Origin: DTU013 sp964490975
GTDB lineage: Bacteria > Bacillota > Clostridia > Acetivibrionales > DTU013
Length of the DNA stretch: 64,000 nucleotides
NCBI GenBank assembly: GCA_964490975.1
Contig: CAZBEQ010000014.1
Coordinates: 6,800 to 70,799, forward strand
Direction of reading: 5' to 3'
Part shown: piece after piece, positions 7,549 to 16,727 of the stretch
Layout of the letters: every line of letters starts with the position of its first letter
Numbering within the stretch: position 1 is the stretch's first letter
Program-made: the position numbers and the translations under genes
Notes under the pieces: generated by a model
What the model was told of the DNA's origin: nothing
Database searches by the model: none
The model's input: only the letters and a program-made list of their open reading frames with translations

Positions 7549-8913
7549 GTGTCGTTGCTGGAAAGGATGCAGAAAGAAAAAATTGTTGATAGTACAGAGC
7601 CAAACAGCCAGAATAAAGCGCGCAAGTCAGCAACTCCAAAGGAGGACCCATTTGAGGAACTGAAAACGCGTATTCATATAAAAATAATTGAGGAGATAAA
7701 CTCGGGCGCTTCTAAAGAAATCCGCACGGATAACAACGAGGAGGAGCTCGAAAAGGAGATATCTGCCATTGTTGAGCATTTTCTTGAGGATGAGGGGACT
7801 TTTATTACAAAGCTTGACAAGCAGAAGCTGATCACGGAGATAATTGACGAAACGATCGGCTTTGGCCCAATAAACCAGCTCATACATGATCCATCAGTTT
7901 CAGAAATTATGGTAAATGGGCCGGATAGCGTATATGTTGAGAAAAAAGGAAGACTTACACTTTCCGATGTTACCTTCAAGGATGACCAGCATGTGATGAA
8001 GGTTATAGAGAAAATTGTAGCTCCACTGGGAAGACGGATTGATGAAAGTTCGCCTATGGTAGATGCCAGGCTGCCTAACGGATCGAGGGTCAATGCCATA
8101 ATCCCGCCGCTTGCTCTGAATGGGCCTTCGATAACTATAAGAAAGTTCTCTGAAAAACCATTCACTGTCAGGGATCTGATAAACTTCGGCACTCTGTCAC
8201 CGGAGGTGGCGATGCTACTGAAGGCTTGTGTTGAAGCCAGGCTCAATATTGTAGTGTCCGGAGGTACAGGAAGCGGAAAGACAACCACTTTGAATGTAAT
8301 ATCCTCATTTATTCCGGATGACGAGAGGATAATAACGATAGAAGATGCTGCCGAGCTGCAGATGGCTCAGGAACATGTTGTCAGGCTTGAAACCCGTCCG
8401 CCCAATATTGAGGGGAAAGGCGCAATAACCATCAGGGATCTGGTTCGTAACTCACTAAGAATGAGACCTGACCGTATCGTTGTAGGTGAGGTGCGAAGCG
8501 GTGAGGCCCTTGACATGCTGCAGGCAATGAACACAGGACATGACGGCTCTCTTACCACAGGCCATGCGAATACACCGAGGGATATGCTCTCAAGGCTTGA
8601 GACAATGGTTCTTATGGCAGGGATGGATTTGCCGGTAAAGGCTATACGTGAACAAATATCATCCGCAGTGGATCTTATAGTTCAGCAATCCAGACTTAAG
8701 GATGGTTCCAGAAGGATTACGCATATCACTGAGATAACAGGCATGGAAGGCGAAATAATTACGATGCAGGATATTTTCCTGTTCAGACAGCAGGGAAGAG
8801 ATGAAAAAGGCAGGATAACCGGCGCGCTGGCGCCCACCGGTATTAAACCTAAATTTGCAGAGAAGCTTGCAGATGCCGGAATATCACTACCTTTGGACAT
8901 TTTCATGAGATAA
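7549..8913 (+). CDS. cpaF: CpaF/TadA secretion ATPase
   Basis: Type II/IV secretion ATPase of 454 residues that powers Flp pilus assembly at the membrane. It has an N-terminal helical region, then a segment with DPSVSEIMVNGPDSVYVE. Walker A is GGTGSGKTT (238-246). An aspartate box (IITIEDAAELQ), Walker B-like DRIVVGEVRSGEALDMLQAMNTGHDG and a histidine box (LTTGHANTP) follow. GTG 7549 is favoured because the GGGGGG run lies about 8 bases before it. ATG 7531 would add six residues but has no site of its own. Next come tadB and tadC, the membrane partners of this motor. Confidence 0.94.
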   Translation: MSLLERMQKEKIVDSTEPNSQNKARKSATPKEDPFEELKTRIHIKIIEEINSGASKEIRTDNNEEELEKEISAIVEHFLEDEGTFITKLDKQKLITEIIDETIGFGPINQLIHDPSVSEIMVNGPDSVYVEKKGRLTLSDVTFKDDQHVMKVIEKIVAPLGRRIDESSPMVDARLPNGSRVNAIIPPLALNGPSITIRKFSEKPFTVRDLINFGTLSPEVAMLLKACVEARLNIVVSGGTGSGKTTTLNVISSFIPDDERIITIEDAAELQMAQEHVVRLETRPPNIEGKGAITIRDLVRNSLRMRPDRIVVGEVRSGEALDMLQAMNTGHDGSLTTGHANTPRDMLSRLETMVLMAGMDLPVKAIREQISSAVDLIVQQSRLKDGSRRITHITEITGMEGEIITMQDIFLFRQQGRDEKGRITGALAPTGIKPKFAEKLADAGISLPLDIFMR

Positions 8914-8959
8914 CAGTCTGAGATAAGAAGCAGCAATATTGGCAGTCAGCCGGGGAGGG

Positions 8960-9937
8960 ATGGAATTGAAGGGTCTGATCGTTGTATTGAGTTTTATATC
9001 TGCCGGGTTGATATATTATCTGCTCATTAGGTTATTTGCCGGAAAGAATGATTATATGTCGCGCCTTGGAAGGTATACGAATGTTGAGGAATTTCACGAG
9101 GACAGGAAAAGGAACAAGAGAAGAGACGGTAGCGCAATAAGAGGCGCAGTCTCCAGAGAAATAGGTAAAATTAGATTTCTTGACGGATATAAAAAGAAGA
9201 TACAGGTTGAATTGACTAGAGGCCATCTGCTGGTGAAGGCGGAGGAGTTCCTTGCATTCAACATGATAATGTTTTTTCTGTTATTCCTTATGGTTATATT
9301 GACAAAGGGCATAGGCATGTGGCCTTTAGCACTGGTTGCAGGTATTGGTGGCTGGCTGATGCCATCGTTTTTTGTTAAAAACAGGATAAAAAAGAGATTG
9401 AAGCTTCTCAATGAACAGCTTGGCGATGCCATTACAATGATGTCCAATTCATTGAAGGCGGGATATAGTTTCTTTCAGGCAGTCGATATGGTAGCTGAGG
9501 AGATGTCTGGACCTATAGCGGAAGAATTCGGCATACTTAAAAAAGAGGTCAACCTGGGGCTAAATACAGAAAAGGCTCTTGAAAATATGGTCAACAGGAT
9601 CAAGAGTGAGGACCTTGAGCTTATGGTGACAGCTGTAATGATCCAGAGACAGGTTGGAGGGAATCTGGCAGAGGTGCTTGACAAAATAACGGAGACGATA
9701 CGTGACAGGGTAAAGATAAAGGGAGAGATGAAAGCGTTAACAGCACAGGGAAGGGTATCGGGTCTGGTTATCTCATTACTCCCGGTGATATTATGTGGTA
9801 TCATTTATTTGATAAACCCTGAACAGATGAGCCTTTTGTTTACAAGGCCGCTGGGACTTCTGATGGTTGGACTGGCTGTTGTGATGGAGTTTACAGGGAT
9901 CATGCTCATACGTAAGTTAGTAAAGATCGAGATATAG
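8960..9937 (+). CDS. tadB: TadB-type pilus membrane platform protein
   Basis: About 325 residues with a T2SSF (GspF) domain. Transmembrane segments lie near the N-terminus (LKGLIVVLSFISAGLIYYLL), at about 95-135 as two adjacent helices, and at about 265-315 as two more. The cytoplasmic core has LGDAITMMSNSLKAGYSFFQA and a later ...VMIQRQVGGNLAEVLDKI. It anchors the CpaF ATPase together with TadC. The start is uncertain: GGGGAGGG abuts ATG 8960 but is ideally spaced for TTG 8966, and either gives the same mature protein. It is cotranscribed with cpaF and tadC. Confidence 0.92.
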   Translation: MELKGLIVVLSFISAGLIYYLLIRLFAGKNDYMSRLGRYTNVEEFHEDRKRNKRRDGSAIRGAVSREIGKIRFLDGYKKKIQVELTRGHLLVKAEEFLAFNMIMFFLLFLMVILTKGIGMWPLALVAGIGGWLMPSFFVKNRIKKRLKLLNEQLGDAITMMSNSLKAGYSFFQAVDMVAEEMSGPIAEEFGILKKEVNLGLNTEKALENMVNRIKSEDLELMVTAVMIQRQVGGNLAEVLDKITETIRDRVKIKGEMKALTAQGRVSGLVISLLPVILCGIIYLINPEQMSLLFTRPLGLLMVGLAVVMEFTGIMLIRKLVKIEI

Positions 9938-9949
9938 GAGGCGCGACTT

Positions 9950-10870
9950 ATGCTTATATTGATTTTCATAATGGTCTTTGCAAGCTGCTGTATGATCTTT
10001 TATACAATCGTTTCGTTAGTAAACAAGGACAAACTATCCATATCATCAAGACTTGAAGCAATCAAAAAGTCAAGGTTAACAATCGATAATGAAGAGTTGA
10101 ACCAACCGCTGCTGACAAGGGTTATCCGTCCCATGCTCGATTATATGGGCAGGGCAATGATGAAAATCACACCGGGCGAAATGCTGGCATCTCTCGAAAG
10201 CAAGGTAATAAAGGCAGGCAGTCCAGGTAACCTTACAGTGAAAGAATGGGCGAATATTCAAGCCTTAATTGTGACTGTACTGCCTTTGCTTACCTATATC
10301 GTAACGCGGGGGTCTGGTGTTAAGACCGGAACACTGATTCTGTTTATTGCTTCGGAGATAGCGCTTGGTTTTATCTTACCGGGATTTATTCTTGGGAAGC
10401 TTTTAACTACCAGACAAAAAACAATATTGAATTCACTTCCGGATGTAATCGATCTGATAACAGTTAGTGTTGAGGCCGGATTGGGATTTGACGGAGCCTT
10501 GATGAAGGTCGTGGATAAGAAGCCCGGACCGCTGGCAGATGAATTTGATAAGGTGCTTCAGGAAATCAAGGTTGGACGGCAGAAGAAGGATGCATTAAGG
10601 GATATGTCTCAGAGACTTGATATTCAGGACTTTACTGCTTTTGCGGGATCGATAATACAGGCGGACCAATTCGGAGTCGGTATTGCCAATGTTCTGAGGA
10701 TACAGTCTGAGCAAATGAGGCTGAAAAGGAAGCAAAGGGCTCAGGAACGTGCAATGAAGGTGCCTGTAAAAATGCTCATCCCGATGGTAGTCTTCATTTT
10801 CCCGACGTTGTTTATAGTACTGCTTGGCCCTGTGGTGCTTAAGCTGATAGAGCAGTTCTCTGCGATGTAG
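9950..10870 (+). CDS. tadC: TadC-type pilus membrane platform protein
   Basis: A 306-residue T2SSF-domain protein, the usual partner of TadB. Membrane helices lie at residues 1-22, at about 105-150 (two) and at about 275-300 at the C-terminus. The core contains LPDVIDLITVSVEAGLGFDGAL and GVGIANVLRIQSEQMRLKRKQRAQE, signature segments of TadC. The start ATG 9950 is 5 bases after AGGAGG and 12 bases after tadB. It is the last gene of the pilus operon. The next 340 bases are gene-free and hold a strong terminator inside a 125-bp repeat element. Confidence 0.92.
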   Translation: MLILIFIMVFASCCMIFYTIVSLVNKDKLSISSRLEAIKKSRLTIDNEELNQPLLTRVIRPMLDYMGRAMMKITPGEMLASLESKVIKAGSPGNLTVKEWANIQALIVTVLPLLTYIVTRGSGVKTGTLILFIASEIALGFILPGFILGKLLTTRQKTILNSLPDVIDLITVSVEAGLGFDGALMKVVDKKPGPLADEFDKVLQEIKVGRQKKDALRDMSQRLDIQDFTAFAGSIIQADQFGVGIANVLRIQSEQMRLKRKQRAQERAMKVPVKMLIPMVVFIFPTLFIVLLGPVVLKLIEQFSAM

Positions 10871-10955
10871 ACCGACGTAAGACTTTTATAGCTATATTAA
10901 TGATTAGACTTACATAAAGGATATATAATTTTGAACATGGGAAGAAATGATGGCA

Positions 10956-11080
10956 CACTACTCATAATAGCAACTTTAGAACGGAATTATACTGTGAAAA
11001 GTCAAATTTTATAGCCAAATGGCTATAAAATTTGACTTTTTTATCGCAGTAGAGTCCTTAACTTGTAATAACGAGTAGCG
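10956..11080. repeat. 125-bp inverted-end intergenic element, copy B
   Basis: The element runs from CACTACTCATA (10956-10966) to AACGAGTAGCG (11070-11080). The ends are imperfect inverted repeats, 8 of 11. Length and ends match the second copy at 20583-20707. Shared internal blocks are AATGGCT and GACTTTT followed by CGCA. The 20-bp hairpin at 10997-11040 lies inside. The rest of the gene-free stretch 10871-11210 shows nothing else apart from the promoter at 11144-11172. Confidence 0.5.
10997..11042 (+). terminator. Strong terminator after the pilus operon
   Basis: Perfect 20-bp arms (10997-11016 and 11021-11040) around AAAT, with T residues continuing to 11042. Both strands carry A/T flanks, so it could act in either direction. 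Confidence 0.85.
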
Positions 11081-11143
11081 AGGTCTACTGCCGACAGGTT
11101 TTGTATTTGCGTATAGTGAGCCTTTTATTTTGTTACAAACAGA

Positions 11144-11172
11144 TTGTAGTTAGCTGAAGATAATAGTATAAT
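11144..11172 (+). promoter_or_regulatory. SigA-type promoter of the methyltransferase gene
   Basis: TTGTAG (11144-11149), a 17-base spacer and TATAAT (11167-11172), 38 bases before the start at 11211. No S-box or T-box leader is recognisable. Confidence 0.6.
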
Positions 11173-11210
11173 AGTATACACAAAGGTAATAGTATTATCG
11201 GAGGCAGATC

Positions 11211-12524
11211 ATGAAGAATTTTTTAGAGGAAATAGAGAAACGTATTTTGGTACATGACGGTTCAAAGGGCTACATGCTTCAAAGACTTGGACTTAAAGGC
11301 GGAGAGTGTGGCGAACTATGGAACCTGACCAAGCAGGATGCTGTCAGGGAAGTATACCGGGCATATCTTGAGGCTGGTTCTGATGTGATACAGACCAATA
11401 CGTTCCCGGGAAATAGAGAACAACTAAGTAAATATAACCTTGGTGACAAAACTTATGAAATAAACTACTGGGGAACTAAGCTGGCTAAGGAGGTTGCCGG
11501 AGACAGAGCCTATGTATGCGCTTCTATCGGTCCTACCGGAATGCTTTTTGAGCCTTCGGGCGAGCTATCCTTTAAAAAGGCGTATGAGATATTCAGTGAG
11601 CAGGTCAAAGCCGTAGCTGACGGCGGTGCTGACATAATCAATTTTGAGACATTTACCGACCTTGCCGAGTTGCGTGCAGCCTATTTTGCGGCCAGGGACA
11701 CGACAGACCTTCCTGTGATATGCTCCCTTGCGTTTGAAAACAACGGACGAACACTGATGGGGACCGATCCTTTTATAGCTGCAGTTGTCCTCAAATCGAT
11801 AGGTGCCGACATGGCTGGTACTAACTGCTCTTTTGGGCCGGAGCATATGTCGGGTATTGTTAAGAGCCTGCACGAAGCAGGCGGCGGCTTCCTTAGCGTG
11901 AAGCCAAATGCAGGGCTGCCTATAGTGATTGATAATAAGGTTTCATATGCGGAGACTCCTGAACACTTTGCAGAGCTGACAGCAGGATTTGTCGCAAGCG
12001 GAGCAAGATTGATCGGAGGCTGCTGCGGAACAACTCCTGAATTCATAAAAGTGCTGAAAGGAAAGGTATCAGGGCTCAAACCAGTCAAGGCACACGAAAG
12101 ACCGGCCGATATCATAACATCAAGTGTAAAACATATATGTGCTGATAAGCTTGATAAAGAAAATATATGCAGACTGGACGCATCAGAAAATCGTGAAATG
12201 CTGGAAGCCCTTGAAAAGAACGATATGTCATGGGTGGAGGATACGGCACTTGATATTGCGGCTGAAGGTTATGACGCAATATATGTTAATGTAGATAATG
12301 CATGTTCTTCAGACAGTCTGCTTTCAGTTGTTGTCGACAGACTGCAATGGTATGTGAGAGATCCGATTATTATTGAAACCAAGGATGCTGCAGCGCTTAA
12401 TGAAGCACTCAGGATCTACAGGGGAATCGCAGGCATCATAATCGGGGATGACGCTGCCAATAAGGCGGCATTAACGTTGACAGCCAAAAAATATGGCAGC
12501 GTGATCATCTCAAACGATCTGTAA
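11211..12524 (+). CDS. Homocysteine S-methyltransferase domain protein with partial pterin-binding barrel
   Basis: A 437-residue protein. Residues 1 to about 300 form a complete homocysteine-binding barrel of the MetH N-terminal type. The zinc ligands are Cys206 (TNCSFGP) and Cys271-Cys272 (GGCCGTT). Such domains transfer a methyl group to homocysteine to make methionine. Residues about 335-437 resemble the first half of a MetH pterin-binding barrel (DIAAEGYDAIYVNVD, then DPIIIETKD...LNEALRIYRG), ending where a full barrel would continue. No cobalamin-binding domain is present. GGAGG precedes ATG 11211 by 7 bases. The stop overlaps the convergent methyltransferase gene by 15 bases. It may be a shortened MetH, a MetH subunit or a distinct family; its own methyl donor is unknown. 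Confidence 0.85.
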   Translation: MKNFLEEIEKRILVHDGSKGYMLQRLGLKGGECGELWNLTKQDAVREVYRAYLEAGSDVIQTNTFPGNREQLSKYNLGDKTYEINYWGTKLAKEVAGDRAYVCASIGPTGMLFEPSGELSFKKAYEIFSEQVKAVADGGADIINFETFTDLAELRAAYFAARDTTDLPVICSLAFENNGRTLMGTDPFIAAVVLKSIGADMAGTNCSFGPEHMSGIVKSLHEAGGGFLSVKPNAGLPIVIDNKVSYAETPEHFAELTAGFVASGARLIGGCCGTTPEFIKVLKGKVSGLKPVKAHERPADIITSSVKHICADKLDKENICRLDASENREMLEALEKNDMSWVEDTALDIAAEGYDAIYVNVDNACSSDSLLSVVVDRLQWYVRDPIIIETKDAAALNEALRIYRGIAGIIIGDDAANKAALTLTAKKYGSVIISNDL

Positions 12525-13718
12525 TATTGCGCACTTTAGGTACTCGGTCTCGGGAGCGGGGAGCAGAACAGGATGATCCTTGGCCTGGGACCGGTATTCT
12601 ACAAGCCGTACCTTACGACGTGAATCTATTCCGGCATTATATATAATGTCCATAAACATTTCAGGATCAATATGGTGAGAGCAAGAGCAGGTGATCAGAA
12701 AACCTCCGCTCTTTAAAATTTTCATTGCCCGAAGATTTATTTCTTTGTAACCACGGACTGCACCTTCTACAGAAGCTCTGCTTTTTGTAAATGCGGGAGG
12801 GTCAAGTATAATAGTGTCAAAAGATTCGCCCTTGTCATCATACTCTCTTAATTTATCAAAAACATTGGCGCTTTCAAACCTGCATACTCCTTCCAAACCA
12901 TTCAGCCTTGCGTTTGCTGAAGCTGTTTCCACTGCGTGGTCGGAAATGTCCAACCCAAGAACGCTTTGGGCGCCATAGCTTGCAGCATGAAGAGAAAAAG
13001 AGCCGGTATGACTAAAGCAGTCAAGCACCTTCGCACCTTTGACAAAATGCCTTATTGCCGCACGGTTCTCCTTCTGATCGAGGAAATAACCTGTTTTCTG
13101 GCCTTCAGCCACATCCACGACAAAGAGTATACCGTTCTCTGTCATATGTACATTAGTATCGAAGCTGCCGCGAAGGAAGCCTGTCTTCTGGTCGAGACCT
13201 TCGAGCTCACGTACTTTTATGTCATTGCGTTCATATATACCTGATGGTTTTATTACGTCCATGAGAATATCGGTCAGCTGCTCCTTGTACCTTTCGATCC
13301 CAAGCGCTGAGGTCTGGAGCACAAGTATGTCCGAGAACTTGTCCACAATAAGCGCAGGAAGAAAATCCGATTCTGAAAATATTACCCTGCAGCTATTTGT
13401 GTCGGCAACCTTTTTTCGATATTCCCAGGCTGCTAATATCCTTTTATAGAAAAAATCACTGTTTATATCTTCCTGGTCATATGTCAGTATCCTTAGAGAG
13501 ATCTGGGATGCGGGGTTGTAAAAAGCTCTTGCAAGAAAGGTGTTCCTGCTGCTGTAAACATCAACTACATCACCTGGCGCTGCATCTGCTCCAACATCAG
13601 CAATATCACTTCTATAGACCCATGGGTGCCCGTATTCGACTCTTTTTTCCTTACCTTTCACCAATGTAACCTTTGCCATTTTATCAACCATGTATGATAG
13701 ACTGTTTAACAGCGTCAT
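12510..13718 (-). CDS. rlmI: Class I SAM-dependent rRNA methyltransferase, RlmI-like
   Basis: 402 residues as given, of the RlmI/YwbD family that methylates a 23S rRNA cytosine at C5. The order is an N-terminal PUA domain (about 16-85, KVTLVKGKEKRVEYGHPWVYRSD split by family norms), a linker domain and a Rossmann methyltransferase domain. The SAM motif is KVLDCFSHTGSFSLHAA, and DTIILDPPAFTKS and the catalytic-type CSCSHH follow. Homology begins at residue 14 (MAKV, 13679). ATG 13718 is kept because AAAGGA sits close upstream. It lies 46 bases downstream of the ltaS-type gene on the same strand, so cotranscription is likely. Its 3' end overlaps the convergent gene. Confidence 0.9.
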   Translation of the reverse strand: MTLLNSLSYMVDKMAKVTLVKGKEKRVEYGHPWVYRSDIADVGADAAPGDVVDVYSSRNTFLARAFYNPASQISLRILTYDQEDINSDFFYKRILAAWEYRKKVADTNSCRVIFSESDFLPALIVDKFSDILVLQTSALGIERYKEQLTDILMDVIKPSGIYERNDIKVRELEGLDQKTGFLRGSFDTNVHMTENGILFVVDVAEGQKTGYFLDQKENRAAIRHFVKGAKVLDCFSHTGSFSLHAASYGAQSVLGLDISDHAVETASANARLNGLEGVCRFESANVFDKLREYDDKGESFDTIILDPPAFTKSRASVEGAVRGYKEINLRAMKILKSGGFLITCSCSHHIDPEMFMDIIYNAGIDSRRKVRLVEYRSQAKDHPVLLPAPETEYLKCAILQIV

Positions 13719-13764
13719 ACGATCCTTTCATGGAAGTCCTTCATACAACCATATTATACGTGAT

Positions 13765-15657
13765 TCATTTTTTCAATGTCTGCAATTGGTCAAAACTGTC
13801 CAACGCATTTTTCCTCAGTATTATATCGGAAACTTCAAGAATGTGTCTATATTTTTTAATTATATTATCATTGCTGCACGATTTTAGTATTTTTCCTTTT
13901 TTGTCATATGTAATACCATGAACTGAGGTGTAAATAAAATCTTCTGTTATTACAGAACCGTTCCGCAAAACGGCGTATCCACCTTCTGTATTCAATATAT
14001 CCTTTCCGAGAGCAGGAGGGGATTCGAAGCCCATCAGGTTGGCGATGGTCGGGAGCAAATCCAGCTGTCCGCATATAGTACTGTTAATACCTTTTTCAGT
14101 CAGGCCCGAACAGATAATAAAGCATGGTGATCGCTGCAGCTTAGTCCAGTTGTATTCATTGAACCTGAAATTGATAAGATCGGCCAGCATTTCAGTCTGA
14201 TCTCTTGGCACTGAATTATGATCGCCATAAATAATTATCAATGAATTATCATAAAGGCCTCTGCTTTTGAGATCGTTCAGAAATTCACCTAAAGCCATAT
14301 CAACATAATGTGCCGCTTCGGCATAATTACCTGCCATTGTGCCTTCAAAAGCGCCGGCATCAAACTTGTTGTAATTGTCGAAGTAGGTGTAGGGATGATG
14401 GCTTGTGAGAGTTACCAGAAATGCATAAAACGGTTTTGAAGCCCCGAGCTTTTCCAGGGACTGCCGGAAGAAGGAGAGGTCGCTGAGACCCCAGCCCAGG
14501 CTTTCGTCAAGTTCAAAATCATTGCTGCTTATGAAATGATCGAATCCCATAGACCTGTACATTTCTGTCCTGTTCCAGAAGCTTGGCTTGTTTGCATGAA
14601 ATGCATATGAGGTATAACCATACTTTTTCAACAGCTTTGGCAAACTGAAATATGTATTATTAGGATATCTGAAGTATACAGAACCATTCTTGAGCGGGTA
14701 AAGAGAGGCGTTTACAAGAAATTCAGCATCAGATGTATTTCCAGCCCCTGTCTGATGATAAAAATTTTCAAGATAAATGCTTTCATCGATCAGCTTGTTG
14801 AGATTGGGAGTGACCACTTTTTCGTTGAATTCAAGCCCGATAACGAAGTTTTGTATGGCTTCAAGCTGTACGATGATAAGGTTCATGCCTTTGGCGGCAC
14901 TATTATACTTTGTGGCTCTGCTGCCACCGGACAAGAAAAAACTACTCAAAACACTTCTTTCATCAGCATTAAGGTTGCGGTCATCAAGGATATTTTCTGA
15001 TATGTACCTTTTTACATCATAATAGTGAAAGTACAAAACTCCTAGATTATTGACCACATAATTATTATCAAAGGGAAAGGTCCCCGGGGATGATTTTGTG
15101 TAAGCATAGCTGGAAACAGCTATTCCTGCAGCTAGAAACGCAGATGCGGTAAGAAACCTGAAAATATTTTTAAGCTTTATTTCTCTGCTTTTAAAATCCG
15201 GCCTTTTTTTAATCAAAACAATAACAAGCACCGGTATATCAATGGCAAATATTATATCTCCCGGCTTGAGCAGGCTCATGATGCTCTCTGAGATAGAGCC
15301 TGCAAGACTAATCTGATATATTGACTGGACAGTGATAGGATTGTAAAAGTATCTGAAGTATATGGTGTCAGATAAAAGCAACAGACTGATAATTACATGA
15401 AAGACCAAAAGAACAAGAATTCTCCTCTTGTTGAATATAAAGAGTATAGTACCGCTGATAGTTGCCAAAACTGCAATCAGAGATATCAGCATAATGACAT
15501 TTCCAATACTGAAAAACGGAGTATGACTGATATCGGTGGTAAACTGGAAATAAACGCATTTAGCAAGTAAGCCAATCAATACCAATAGCCATATGACATA
15601 TTCTGTTGAATGTCTTTTCTTTGTGGCTGACAGTGTAATACCATATAAATAGTGCAA
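13765..15657 (-). CDS. LTA synthase family membrane sulfatase-fold enzyme
   Basis: A 630-residue protein with about five N-terminal membrane helices (residues 20-185) and a large extracellular alkaline-phosphatase/sulfatase domain. Thr308 in GAGNTSDAEF matches the nucleophile of LtaS. FHANKPSFWNR and YGDHNSVP supply further metal- and substrate-site motifs. LtaS enzymes polymerise glycerol phosphate from phosphatidylglycerol into lipoteichoic acid. Whether this one makes LTA or primes or modifies another polymer cannot be told. The start is TTG 15657, preceded by AGGAGG at 8 bases. The coding strand is opposite to the flanking murA-fts genes, so this two-gene unit interrupts the plus-strand run. 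Confidence 0.9.
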   Translation of the reverse strand: MHYLYGITLSATKKRHSTEYVIWLLVLIGLLAKCVYFQFTTDISHTPFFSIGNVIMLISLIAVLATISGTILFIFNKRRILVLLVFHVIISLLLLSDTIYFRYFYNPITVQSIYQISLAGSISESIMSLLKPGDIIFAIDIPVLVIVLIKKRPDFKSREIKLKNIFRFLTASAFLAAGIAVSSYAYTKSSPGTFPFDNNYVVNNLGVLYFHYYDVKRYISENILDDRNLNADERSVLSSFFLSGGSRATKYNSAAKGMNLIIVQLEAIQNFVIGLEFNEKVVTPNLNKLIDESIYLENFYHQTGAGNTSDAEFLVNASLYPLKNGSVYFRYPNNTYFSLPKLLKKYGYTSYAFHANKPSFWNRTEMYRSMGFDHFISSNDFELDESLGWGLSDLSFFRQSLEKLGASKPFYAFLVTLTSHHPYTYFDNYNKFDAGAFEGTMAGNYAEAAHYVDMALGEFLNDLKSRGLYDNSLIIIYGDHNSVPRDQTEMLADLINFRFNEYNWTKLQRSPCFIICSGLTEKGINSTICGQLDLLPTIANLMGFESPPALGKDILNTEGGYAVLRNGSVITEDFIYTSVHGITYDKKGKILKSCSNDNIIKKYRHILEVSDIILRKNALDSFDQLQTLKK

Positions 15658-15783
15658 CAGAAAGTCCTCCTATCTTTACTAGATATTATTTTTTCACAAC
15701 ATATAAAAGTTGATACCTTAATATGTGAGTGATAGAATTAAAGATGCAAAATTAGAAAAATGGAAATACATATAAATGCCTGA

Positions 15784-16719
15784 ATGGTTACGCACCCAGG
15801 TGGATGCGAAATAGGCCCGAGACCTATAGATTTGCACCTGAAAGCTCTCAAAAGCATGGGGGCTAAAATACAGGATGCGCAGAGGGGATTCATATACTGT
15901 GAAGCCGATAGGCTGAAGGGATGTGATATCCAGCTTGATTATCCAAGTGTCGGTGCTACGGAAAACATTATGTTGGCATCAGTATTTGCTGATGGTGAAA
16001 CAGTCATAAGAAACGCCGCAAAAGAGCCGGAGATAATTGATCTGCAAAATTATCTGCAGTCGACCGGTGTCCATGTTACAGGAGCAGGAACAAGTATCGT
16101 GAGGGTCCTGGGAGGAGAACATAAGCTTAGAAATGCAGAGCATACGATAATTACAGACCGCATTGTGACAGGTACATATATGACAGCGGCGGGTATCACC
16201 GGAGGTGAGCTGCTGTTAAGGAATGTCATACCGGAACATTTGAGTTCAATTGTTTCTCTTTTGAGAGAAAGCGGCTGCAGGGTAGTAATAAAAGGCAGTA
16301 CGATGCTCGTTGCCGGACCTGCAAGACTACGTGCGATCGATATAGTCCGTACACTGCCATACCCTGGTTTTCCGACAGATATGCAGGCACAGCTCCTGGC
16401 CATGTTGACATTGGCCAGAGGCACAAGCATAATAGTGGAGACTGTATTTGAGAACAGGTACAAACATGTCGATGAGCTGTTAAGGATGGGAGCAAACATT
16501 AAGCTTGAAGGCCGTATTGCAGTCGTTAAGGGAGTCAGGAGGCTTACAGGAGCAAATGTTTTTGCCAGAGATCTCAGGGGAGGAGCAGCACTGGTGCTTG
16601 CAGGCCTTGCAGCTGAAGGAGAAACAGTGATATCCGACATTAAACATATTGATAGAGGGTATGAAAATATAGAAGATAAACTAAGAAAAGTTGGAGCAAC
16701 TATACAGCGTGTCGAATAA
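15784..16719 (+). CDS. murA: MurA-like UDP-GlcNAc enolpyruvyltransferase, 5'-truncated
   Basis: 311 residues matching the last three quarters of MurA, which makes the first committed peptidoglycan precursor. The active-site loop Cys is present in HPGGCEIGPRPIDLH, as are GATENIMLA, TDMQAQ and the C-terminal RGGAALVLAGLAA. About the first 105 residues of a normal 420-residue MurA are absent, including the N-terminal Lys-Asn substrate motif. No ribosome site precedes ATG 15784. Upstream in the same frame, 15760-15783 reads ATG plus six codons (MEIHINA) and TGA directly before ATG 15784. This looks like the native start joined to the remainder by an internal deletion. It is probably inactive; another MurA elsewhere would be needed. 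Confidence 0.85.
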   Translation: MVTHPGGCEIGPRPIDLHLKALKSMGAKIQDAQRGFIYCEADRLKGCDIQLDYPSVGATENIMLASVFADGETVIRNAAKEPEIIDLQNYLQSTGVHVTGAGTSIVRVLGGEHKLRNAEHTIITDRIVTGTYMTAAGITGGELLLRNVIPEHLSSIVSLLRESGCRVVIKGSTMLVAGPARLRAIDIVRTLPYPGFPTDMQAQLLAMLTLARGTSIIVETVFENRYKHVDELLRMGANIKLEGRIAVVKGVRRLTGANVFARDLRGGAALVLAGLAAEGETVISDIKHIDRGYENIEDKLRKVGATIQRVE

Positions 16720-16727
16720 AGGCAATC

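Noticed and set aside
10871..11210. S-box or T-box riboswitch for the methyltransferase gene
   Set aside because: None of the conserved core sequences are present; the strong hairpin ahead of the promoter belongs to the upstream pilus operon.
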